A stretch of 64,000 nucleotides of DNA from NCBI RefSeq assembly GCF_040807025.1, contig NC_090967.1, positions 7,060,001 through 7,124,000 on the forward strand, read 5' to 3'. The notes beneath the pieces were generated by a model, which worked only from the letters and a program-made list of their open reading frames with translations, did no database searches and was not told the origin of the DNA. The position numbers were made by a program, and so were the translations under genes. This stretch comes from Struthio camelus (taxonomy: Eukaryota; Chordata; Aves; Struthioniformes; Struthionidae). Below, in pieces: positions 12,116 to 21,671 of the stretch (its first letter is position 1; each line of letters starts with the position of its first letter).

Positions 12116-12570
12116 GCACGGCGCCGAGCGGGCCCCGGGGGGCGGCACGGAAAGCTCGGTGCGGATCACCGCGGAGCGGAGCGGAGCTGGAGGCCCCGGG
12201 CCCGGCCCGGCCACCCCCTCTGCCTGCGCGTCCCACGCGCAACCGCCCCGCTGCGTGTCCTCGGCTCCACCCGCGCGTGCCCCCCGTGCGCCTCTGCCCT
12301 CGCTGCCCGCCTGCCCCGGAGAGGTGTCGGGCAGCCGGCGAAGGGGGCAGAGGGCTGGGGGGTGCACGGCTGCCCAGCGATCCGGGCCGAGGTTTGCCGC
12401 CGGCCCGTGCTGCGGAACGGAGCCGAGCGGAGCCGAGCGGGGGGCTCCGCTTCACCCGGCGGGCGGCAAAACCCGGCCCGGCTCTGCCGGGGTGGAGGGG
12501 ACGTGCGAGTGCGGGCACGGAGCGGGAGGGCACTCGACCCAGGGCCCTGGGGGCAGCAGGGGAGGGGCTG

Positions 12571-12647
12571 GCACCCGCACGCACACCCACACCAGCACCC
12601 GCACCCATACCCACACCCGCACCCACACCCACAGCTGCACCCACACG
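12571..12647 (+). repeat. CACCCR simple repeat
   Basis: Degenerate CACCCG/CACCCA hexamers over about 75 bp. Confidence 0.75.
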
Positions 12648-13431
12648 GCGAGGGCCACCCCCCCAAACACGGCTGCCCCGGCCAGCCTCGCCGCAATGGC
12701 AGCCCCCTCCCTGGGCCGCTCCCCAAGAAGCCCTCTTGCAGGGGTGATGCGCTGGGATGGCTCCTCGCTCACGGCCCTGTGTCGCGAGGGCCTGTCACCC
12801 CCTCCTGGCCCCACACCCCGTGGGGCGGTCACCCCACTCGCGTCCCTGCACCGCGCAGGGCCCGTCCCGTCTCCCCCCGTGCCCCCCGGCTGCAGCTCCC
12901 CGTTGCCCCGCACAGAGCCCTGCCGGCAGGACAGACCTCAGCACCCCTGGCCGGCCCCATGGGACCCCTTTACGCCTGAGCCAGGCGCCTCTGAGGCCCA
13001 AGCCCCCAGCCCTGAAAGCGGCCCCGTGCCCGGCCCTGAGCCCGGCAGGGCCCCTCGCCCCGATGACGCCCGGCGCTTCCCAGCAGGCAGGATGGAGGCC
13101 GGGTGGCACCGCCTTATCTTCCCAGCAGGGCCCCGGTCAGCCCTGGCTGTCATCGGCCCCAGGACAGCCCGTTCCCAGCAAAGGCCGCCAAAGGAAACCG
13201 CGTTGCAACACGGGGCTGGCTCCCGCGCCGCGCCGGGGAGGGGGCATTCCTGGGCTGCCTGGGGGCTGAGTCACCGGCCGGCCACCGCGCGGCCACGCGC
13301 ACATGGGGCACGCCGCCATGCTCCACGGCCACACACGCTGAGGTGTGCGCGTGCAGCGAAACACGCAGGGACACGCGGCCATGCACCCAACGTGGCCGTG
13401 GCCACGTGTGCAGAGACATGCACATGCTGCG

Positions 13432-14555
13432 GCACACGCAGGGACGCACACAGCACCGGCACGGCCATGCACGCAGTGACACACACAATGACACACGCAG
13501 GGACACACCAGCACCGGCACAGCCATGCACGCAGTGACACACACAATGACACACGCAGGGACGCACACAACACCGGCACGGCCATGCACGCAGTGACACA
13601 CACAATGACACACGCAGGGACGCACACAGCATCGGCACGGCCATGCACGCAGTGGCACGCACAATGACACACGCAGGGACGCACACAGCACCGGCACGGC
13701 CATGCACGCAGTGGCACGCACAATGACACACGCAGGGACGCACACAGCACCGGCACGGCCATGCACGCAGTGGCACGCACAATGACACACGCAGGGACGC
13801 ACACAGCACCGGCACGGCCGTGCACGCAGTGGCACGCACAATGACACACGCAGGGACGCACACAGCACCGGCACGGCCGTGCACGCAGTGGCACGCACAA
13901 TGACACACGCAGGGACGCACACAGCACCGGCACGGCCGTGCACGCAGTGGCACGCACAATGACACACGCAGGGACGCACACAGCACCGGCACGGCCGTGC
14001 ACGCAGTGGCACGCACAATGACACACGCAGGGACGCACACAGCACCGGCACGGCCGTGCACGCAGTGACACGCACAATGACACACGCAGGGACGCACACA
14101 GCACCGGCACGGCCATGCACGCAGTGGCACGCACAATGACACACGCAGGGACGCACACAGCACCGGCACGGCCGTGCACGCAGTGACACACACAATGACA
14201 CACGCAGGGACGCACACAGCACCGGCACGGCCGTGCACGCAGTGGCACGCACAATGACACACGCAGGGACGCACACAGCACCGGCACGGCCATGCACGCA
14301 GTGGCACGCACAATGACACACGCAGGGACGCACACAGCACCGGCACGGCCGTGCACGCAGTGGCACGCACAATGACACACGCAGGGACGCACACAGCACC
14401 GGCACGGCCATGCACGCAGTGACACACACAATGACACACGCAGGGACGCACACAGCACCGGCACGGCCGTGCACGCAGTGGCACGCACAATGACACACGC
14501 AGGGACGCACACAGCACCGGCACGGCCATGCACGCAGTGGCACACGCAGGCACAT
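13432..14555 (+). repeat. 59-bp minisatellite, about 19 copies
   Basis: The unit contains GGGACGCACACAGCACCGG, GCACGGCC(A/G)TGCACGC and CACAATGACACACGC. The period is 59 bp from 13560 on; earlier copies vary in length. Copies differ mainly at CCATG/CCGTG and CACGC/CACAC, which are CpG-to-CpA changes. Because 59 is not a multiple of three and the minus strand lacks stop trinucleotides, all three minus frames stay open, producing meaningless Cys-rich reading frames. Confidence 0.95.
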
Positions 14556-15062
14556 GCTGCAATAACGGCAGCAGGGCTGCAGCCACGCGTGCAGAGCCAT
14601 GCAGGCCCATGCAGCGACACACACAGCCCTGCACAGACGTGAGCACACAGACCATGTCTGCACACACGTGCGCGCTCACACACGCACACAGGAGACGAGG
14701 ACGTGCCCCCGTATCGCCCCGTGTGGCTGCCACACACCCGGGGGCATGGACCTCGCAGAGCGCAGGGACACAGAGCCCCGGCCGGGCCCGCCGGCTGCAG
14801 GCTGCCACCCAGCAGATGCTGCCACATGGGCAGGACGGGGCATCGGGGACACTGGCCCCGTGGGGCTGGCGCAGGCAGCGCCGCCACCGGCCCGCGCTTT
14901 GCTGGCGGGGTGGCCGTGCGCAGCCCGGGTGACGTCCGCAGCGGCCCCTGCCAGCCGGGACCCGTCCAGGTGCTCGGGGCCACCGCGGCCCCAGGATGTG
15001 GGCAACGCGCCGGGAGGAGGGGCGCCCGTCACCGGGGCGCTGGGGCTGCTCGGCTCGCCGGC

Positions 15063-15122
15063 TGCGTCACCCGCGGCACTGACGCATCGCTACCTGTGCG
15101 TCCCACGGGCTATATATAGCCC
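15063..15122. promoter_or_regulatory. Orphan palindromic TATA element with flanking CRE-like half-sites
   Basis: GGGCTATATATAGCCC at 15107-15122 is a perfect 16-bp palindrome containing a TATA box on both strands. TGCGTCA at 15063-15069 and TGACGCA at 15080-15086 lie just upstream in inverted orientation. No coding exon is attached on either side. It could drive a noncoding transcript; this is inference. Confidence 0.4.
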
Positions 15123-15880
15123 AGCGCGGGCCCCATCTGCTCGCCGAACGCGGCGGCTCGCGGCGCGGCGGGGGGGCCCTGCCCGGCCCGGGGCGGCCCC
15201 GCACCCCCCGCGGCCCCTGCGCCCCCGGGGCTGGGGGCCGAGCGGCAGCCAGGGCTCGGGCGCCGCGCGCCAGCCCCGAGCATCAGCGCGGGTCCGCGGG
15301 CGGCGGCGGTGGCACCGTGCCGCCTGGCAGGGCCCCGGCTGGCAGGGCCGCCGCGGACGTCAGCCGGGCTGCGCACGGGCCGCGTGAACAGGCGGAGGCC
15401 CCCGCCGCCCGCCCGCGCCGTGCCCCGCTCCCGGCCAGCCCTGCCGCCGCCCGCCGGCGCCTGGCACGCTGCCGGCCCGCGCCCCCCTCGCTGCGGCACC
15501 CCTGCGGGGGCACGCCGTCGGCCGGGCGCTGAGCGGGGGCGCGGGGGCTCGGGGGGCCCTGCCGGCCCTTCCCCAGGGCAGGCGGCCGGAGCCCGGCTCC
15601 CCATGGCCCCCACCCCGCCATGGGATGAAGAGGGGGGGGGGCTCGCGGCCCCCCAGCCCCAGCCGGGTGGGCTGCCCCGGCTCCGCGGCCCCGTGAGCTC
15701 AGCGGCCAGGCACGCGGGCCGGCTGCGGGGGCCGGGGTGGGCGAGGAGGGGACCCCCAGCCCTCACCCTCAGGCCCGAGCGCCCGCACCGGGGGCCATGC
15801 AGCCTTGTCGGCTCGCGCACCAGGCGTGCTGGGGTGCACGTGCAGCCGGGCTGTGTGCGCACACCGAACACCCGTGCCGG

Positions 15881-16967
15881 GGCCCTGGGAGGCGTGCTGG
15901 GCATGCACACGTGTGCACAGGGCTCCAGGAGGCGTGTTGTGCATGCACACGTGTGCACAGGGCCCCGGGAGGTGTGTTGTGCATGCACACGTGTGCACAG
16001 GGCCCCGGGAGGCGTGTTGTGCATGCACACGTGTGCACAGGGCCCCGGGAGGTGTGTTGTGCATGCACACGTGTGCACAGGGCCCCGGGAGGCGTGTTGT
16101 GCATGCACATGTGTGCACGGGGCCCTGGGAGGTGTGTTGTGCATGCACACGCGTGCACAGGGCCCCGGGAGGTGTGTTGTGCATGCACACGCATGCACAA
16201 GGCCCCGGGAGGCGTGTTGTGCATGCACATGTGTGCACAGGGCCCCGGGAGGTGTGTTGTGCATGCACACGCGTGCACAGGGCCCCGGGAGGTGTGTTGT
16301 GCATGCACACGCGTGCACAAGGCCCCGGGAGGCGTGTTGTGCATGCGCATGTGTGCACAGGGCCCCGGGAGGTGTGCTGTGCATGCACACGCGTGCACAG
16401 GGCCCCGGGAGGTGTGTTGTGCATGCACATGTGTGCACAGGGCCCCGGGAGGTGTGTTGTGCATGCACACGCGTGCACAGGGCCCCGGGAGGCATGTTGT
16501 GCATGCACATGTGTGCACAGGGCCCCGGGAGGCGTGTTGTGCATGCACATGTGTGCACAGGGCCCCGGGAGGTGTGTTGTGCATGCACACACGTGCACAG
16601 GGCCCCGGGAGGTGTGTTGTGCATGCACATGTGTGCACAGGGCCCTGGGAGGTGTGTTGTGCATGCACACGCGTGCACAGGGCCCCGGGAGGCATGTTGT
16701 GCATGCACACGTGTGCACAGAGCCCCGGGAGGCGTGTTGTGCATGCACATGTGTGCACAGGGCCCCGGGAGGTGTGTTGTGCATGCACACACGTGCACAG
16801 GGCCCCGGGAGGCGTGTTGTGCATGCACATGTGTGCACAGGGCCCTGGGAGGTGTGTTGTGCATGCACACGCGTGCACAGGGCCCCGGGAGGTGTGTTGT
16901 GCATGCACACGTGTGCACAGGGCCCCGGGAGGTGTGTTGTGCATGCACACGCATGCACAGGGCCGCG
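15881..16967 (+). repeat. 40-bp minisatellite, about 27 copies, with higher-order structure
   Basis: Each unit has an alternating purine-pyrimidine half built on GCATGCACACGTGTGCAC and a half built on GGGCCCCGGGAGG, then TGTGTTGT. The period is exactly 40 bp throughout. Variants recur in blocks of two, three and five units. The unit lacks stop trinucleotides on either strand, so all six frames are open across the array. Confidence 0.97.
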
Positions 16968-17044
16968 GGGCGGCTGCGGCGAGCGGCGCGGGGCCGGGCT
17001 GCGACGGGACGGAGGCCGCCGGCCGCCCGGCGGGTGGGGTGAGA

Positions 17045-17115
17045 CATTCCTTGCGGCACTTGTTATTTTATCTGGTTCAAAGTCAGTTCTTGGAATGTTT
17101 TTAATTCCAGGCTCC
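17045..17115. other. AT-richer island after the 40-bp array
   Basis: About 70 bp of much lower GC content including ATCTGGTTCAAAGTCAG, in which GTTCAAAGTCA resembles a nuclear-receptor DR1 site. No coding potential. Possibly a conserved noncoding element or an old repeat remnant. Confidence 0.3.
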
Positions 17116-18574
17116 CGGCCCTGCGCCGGCAGCGCCCGCCCCGGCCGCCTGCTCCCCGCGCTGCGCCCGAGCGGCACCGCGTCCCGGCAGAGGGGCCACG
17201 CGGGGCACCGGCCCCGGCTCGGCCGCAGGCACTCGGCCTCTTGCAAGGCCTCTGCACCCGGGCTCGGAGCCGCGCAGGCCTCCCGAGCGCCCGGGACCGC
17301 CAACGTGACGCCGGGGGCGCGCGGGGCCGGGGGTCCCCGTGGGGGGCAGCACGCTGGCGGCGGGGCCGGTGCAGCCCCGCAGCATGGCACGGCGGGCGCC
17401 CGCGCTCCCCGGCAGACGTCGCGTTCCTGGCTCCTGCCAGGGACCCGCTGGCAGCGCCGTCGCCCACCCGACGTCTGGCAGCGCCGCGCCAGCACCGTCT
17501 CGCCGGCAGCCAGCGCCGGGCGCCCGGCGGGGGGGAGCCGGCTGGGGAGGGGGCTTCTCCCCCAGGCAGGTAATTCGGCCGGCGGGCGGGAGGGCAGAGC
17601 AGAGAGCAGCGGCCGCGGCCGGGCGGCGTGGGCGCGCTGGGGCGCCCGGCTGTGCCGGCACGGACGTGGAAGTGGTGCGGGTTTCGCCCGCCGTGGGCGT
17701 TTCCTGACGCACCCTGCGCCGACCCGCAGGCGCCCGCTGGGTGGGGGAGCTCGCTGCAGCCGGGGGGCGCCCCGCCGTCATGCCTGCAGCGCCGCTGCTG
17801 CCAGGCCCCGGGCCAGGGTCGCCCCGCGCGGCGCAGCGCTTTACGACCGAAGGCAAATATTTGCCCCGGCGCCGGGTGCCGAGGCCCCGCTGGGGCGTTT
17901 GCCCTGCTCGCTGGGCCGGGACGTCGCCGGGCCCCGTGCTGCGGCGGGGCGGCTGCCGCCCCGCGTGTCCCCGGCGGCCCCCCACGCCGCGGGGGAGCGC
18001 CGCCGGCGTGGGGGCTGCGAGCACGCAGACCCCTGCACGGCCCGCTGCGCCCGCCGACGCACGCCTGTGCCCCCCTGCAAAGAGGCCGCCGGCGCGAGCT
18101 CCCGCCCGCGCGCCCCAACGCCCCGGCGGGTGACACCCAGCTCGCCGCCCCCCAGCAGGCACCACACCAAAGGAGCGACGCCGGCGCCGCGATTGCTCCA
18201 CGCCGGGAGGACCGGGCTGGGTGCCGGCCTCGCCGCCCAGCGCTGCCCTGCCCCAGCCGGGCGGGGGGCGGAGGGCGGCCCGGACGCCTGGGCTCGCTGG
18301 CCGGGTTTGGGGATGGCCAGCAGGAGGAAGGTGGGACACCCGGGTTCAGCACCCAGCTCTGGGGAGGGCGCGAGGGTTCGGGGAGTGCCGGACGCCTGGG
18401 CTCCGTGGAAAGCGCCGTTCCCGCCGCGCCCTGCAGCCCAGGGGCCCCCCCACTTTATCACCAGCATCTGCCGGCCCCAGGCGCCATGATGTCACCCCAG
18501 CGGCGAGGCGTGATGCAGCGCCCCGTGTCCTGGCTTGCCTCCCGCCGCGCCGCAGACACCTCCTGCGGGCGCTT
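17116..18574. other. Gene-free CpG-rich interval
   Basis: Long reading frames here merely reflect the scarcity of A and T. No domain, splice pattern or homology was recognised. Confidence 0.55.
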
Positions 18575-18935
18575 GCCCCGTGCTGTGCTGTGCCGTGCAA
18601 TGTCGTGCTGCGCCGTGCAGTGCCGTGCCATGCAGCGCAGCGCAGTGCCATGCCGTGCAGTGCAGTGCCACGCAATGTCATGCTGCGCTGTGCAGTGCAA
18701 TGCCATGCCATGCCATGCTGCACCGTTCAGTGCCGTCCTGCGCAGTGCCATGCCATGCAATGCCATGCTGCGCAGTGCAATGCTGTGCCGTGCAGTGCTG
18801 TGCTGTGTTGTGCAATGCCATACTGCGCTGTGCAATGCCATGCTGTACCATGCCGCGCTGTGCAGTGCCATGCCCTGCAATGCCATGCTGGGCCTTGCAA
18901 CGCTGGGCCGTGCCATGCTGGACCATGCTATGGGG
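18575..18935 (+). repeat. TGCNN pentanucleotide array
   Basis: About 70 degenerate 5-mers of the forms TGCCG, TGCCA, TGCTG, TGCAG and TGCAA. The first three are related by CpG decay. The array is open in several frames, giving Cys/Ala/Met/Pro-rich artefacts. Confidence 0.9.
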
Positions 18936-19322
18936 GCAGGCTCACCCCGGCATGCGACCCACAGCCCCACTCTTCCCCAAATCGCATGGGACCCCCAAGT
19001 CCCCAGTGAATCAAGGCCACGGCGAGAGGCCCAGAATTAGGGTGCTCAGGGCCCCTGTGGGCGAGGGGTGGCAGGCCCTGGGTGCCCAGGCAGGAGCGCA
19101 GCTGTTGGCAGGGGCGTTGCGTGTGCTCAGTGTCCGTGCACAGCGGGCTGCGTGCGTCGCTGTGCGTGCGTCGCTGTGCGTGCACGCCAGCGAGGGGGCG
19201 TGAGCGTGCCCGCACGGCTGTGCGTGTGAGCGTGCGCACGTGGGCGGGCGTGCGCGCAAGGCAGGCGTGAGTGCGCACACGTGCATGTGTCTGTCCGCGC
19301 GTGCCGGGCCGGGCAGCGATTG

Positions 19323-19458
19323 CCTTAAAAGGCCTCTGCCATTTGCTCCCGGTGCAGCAATCGGCTCCTCTTCCCGTTGCCAAATTTGGCGCGAGCGGCG
19401 CGCGGGCCGGGGGTGTCGGGGGGGCGGCCCGGGGCTCGCTCTACCCGAAATGACGTCA
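19323..19458. promoter_or_regulatory. SRF, E2F and CRE motif module
   Basis: A perfect CArG box CCTTAAAAGG lies at 19323-19332. A GCCAAATTTGGC palindrome at 19379-19390 overlaps the E2F site TTTGGCGCGA at 19385-19394. A full palindromic CRE TGACGTCA lies at 19451-19458. All lie within 136 bp, about 2.2 kb beyond the MIDN poly(A) site. These are the inputs used by immediate-early genes such as MIDN, so a downstream enhancer is plausible. Confidence 0.5.
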
Positions 19459-19744
19459 AAGCAGGGAGCTGGCAGTGGGACGCCCGGTGCGGCACATGTC
19501 ACCGCAGGAACCTGAGCCACTTCCTCTCCCAGCCCCGGCTTCCTCCAGCGCTCGGCCCCAGGGCGCGCTGCCCCGGCCGGCCAGGGCTCCCCGGCCCCCC
19601 ACAGCCCCTCGGCAGCCCGGCCACCGTGGGGCCGCCTTCCTGCTCGGGAAGAGCCGTCCGCTCTGGCCGGGAAATCCTGTCCCCCGGGCGCCGGTGTCCC
19701 CCGCGGGGCTGGGCTGGGGAGCGGGCCAGCCCCTGGCTTCCTTC

Positions 19745-20425
19745 CCCCCCATGCAGTGGGGCGGGGGGACGCGGCGGGGCACGGGGATGTGGGGGGACCC
19801 GTCAGGGCGCGGGGGGACGCGGCGGGGCACGGGGACGGGGGGGAGCTGGCAGGGCGTGGGGGGACGCGGCAGGGCACGGGGACGTGTGGGGACCCAGCAG
19901 GGCGCGAGGGGACGCGGCGGGGCACGGGGACGGGGGGGGACCCAGCAGGGCGCGAGGGGACGCGGCGGGGCACGGGGACAGGGGGGAGCTGGCAGGGAGC
20001 AGAGGGACACGGCAGGGCACGGGGACACAGGGGGACCTGGCAGGGCACGGGGGGACACGGCGGGGCACGGGGACGTGGGGGGACGTGGCAGTGCACGAGG
20101 GGACGCGGCGGGGCACGGGGACGGGGGGGAGCTGGCAGGGCACGGGGGGACGCGGCGGGGCACGGGGACACGGGGGGACGTGGCAGTGCACGAGGGGACG
20201 CGGCGGGGCACGGGGACGGGGGGGAGCTGGCAGGGCACGGGGGGACGCGGCGGGGCACGGGGATGGGGGGAGCTGGCAGGGCGCGGGGGGATGCGGCGGG
20301 GCATGGGGACACGGGGGGACGTGGCAGTGCACGAGGGGACGTGGCGGGGCACGGGGACGGGGGGACGTGGCAGTGCACGAGGGGACGCGGCGGGGCACGG
20401 GGACGGGGGGGAGCTGGCAGGACGC
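19745..20425 (+). repeat. G-rich minisatellite of about 47 bp, roughly 14 copies
   Basis: Units combine GACGCGGCGGGGCACGGGGA with GAGCTGGCAGGGC or GTGGCAGTGCACGAGG variants. The period is about 46-48 bp. Runs of three to seven G recur every few bases, so the plus strand is dense in potential G-quadruplexes. All six frames are open. Confidence 0.9.
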
Positions 20426-21671
20426 GGCGGGGCGCAGCAGCACGGGGGGCCGCGGCCGGAAGAAGAGGTCCGGCCCGCAGCGGGAGAGGAAGCAGCGCGG
20501 TGGCCGCCCGCGCGCCCGGGTGAGGCCGGCGCTGCCCTGGGCACCTCCCGGCCGAGGGACCCCGCGCGAGGGGGCCGGGAGCAGCCGGCGGCGCCCCGGC
20601 CGCAGCCGCCAGCAGCCCCCGCGGCCCCGGCCCCGCAGTGCCCTCGGCTCCCCTGCCCGGCTCCTGCTGCAGCCGCCTACGTATTTAGACAGCAGACTCA
20701 GCACCCACCCGCGGCCCCGTCCCCCCGCAGACCCCCGGCGGGCGCTGGCCCCAAGCCTAGCAGGCAGGCGACGGCGTGGGCAGGCGCTCAGGTGCCCGGC
20801 GTGGCCGTGCCGGGCGTGCAAAGGCCGCCGGCCCGCGTGCCCAGCCGTGCAAGCCGAGGGGCAGCGCTCGCCGCCACCGGCTCCTGCCCACTGCCAGGGA
20901 GGCAGCGCGGCCCCGCAGGGCCGTGGCGCCGGCACTCGCCCCCCGGCACGGCTGCCCGGCCCCCCGGCGCCTCTCCCCGCGGTGGCCGCAGGGGCTGGGG
21001 GAAGGCGGCAGCCGCGGGTGGCCGGGGCTGATGCGCCCCCCAGGGCCTTGCCCAGCCCGTCCCCTTCCCCGGGGCGGGGGAAAGCCACAGGGGAAACGAA
21101 CTTGCTGCTTCCGCAGGTGGGGAAACCGAGGCACGGCCGCATGGCGCTGCCCCCCGCGCCGGGGTCCGGGCCGGCAGGAGGAGACGGGGGGCTCGCCGGC
21201 AGCAGCCCTCCGCCCCAGCCCGCAGCCCCGACGCGGCAGGGAGGGCGCCGGCGGCCGGCTCGGCCGGTGCAACCAGCCCGGCTCCTCGGCGGGCACGGGC
21301 AGCGCGGCAGGACGGGGCCCGCGGGAGCGGGCAGCGCCCGAGTGGGTTCGCCCAGTGGGGCGAGCGCCGCGCGGGCAGCTCCCCGGGCGGCGCCGGTTCC
21401 CAGAAGCCGGCCCGGTTCCCCCTTCCTGCGAGCAAGGGGCAAACGCACCGCCTCGCCCGCGGCCGCTCCAGTTTCTCTTCCGCACGCGCTGCCGCCCGGG
21501 GCCGGGCGCGGAGAGGCTCTCGGCCGGCGCAGGGCTGCGCGCGGGTGCACGTGAGCGCCGCCGTCCCGCTCCGCGGGGCCGACCGGGGGGCCCCCCCCCG
21601 CGTGCGGCTCCCCCCGAGCGCCCCGGTGCCCCCTCGCAACGACCACTCACGGCGACGGCAGGCGCGGTTGC
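20426..21671. other. Gene-free interval just beyond the MIDN poly(A) site
   Basis: CpG-rich sequence with no supportable exon. It contains a short MIR-like fragment and the GT-rich downstream element of the MIDN poly(A) site. Confidence 0.55.
21114..21136 (+). repeat. MIR-type SINE fragment (short)
   Basis: GGTGGGGAAACCGAGGCAC resembles the MIR core around GGGAAACTGAGGCAC. Confidence 0.4.

Larger units (their letters stand above)
10466..13431. other. Gene-free interval with CA/CG/TG patches
   Basis: No supportable exon. Alternating purine-pyrimidine patches lie at 10540-10560, 10730-10760, 10800-10830, 11180-11260 and 11330-11360. Confidence 0.55.

Noticed and set aside
13137-14983. Three overlapping minus-strand Cys-rich frames of 508-570 codons
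   Set aside because: They are the three frames of the same 59-bp tandem repeat. No splice or start logic and no known family.
15881-16967. CRISPR-like regular array
   Set aside because: The repeats are directly tandem with no unique spacers, and the DNA is vertebrate.
15805-18489. 894-codon plus-strand open frame over the 40-bp array
   Set aside because: All six frames are open across the array because the unit lacks stop trinucleotides. The product is a low-complexity repeat with no homologue I recognise.
1-21670. CIRBP, expected next to MIDN by synteny
   Set aside because: No RRM coding exon could be found in any frame, so CIRBP must lie beyond the left edge or elsewhere.
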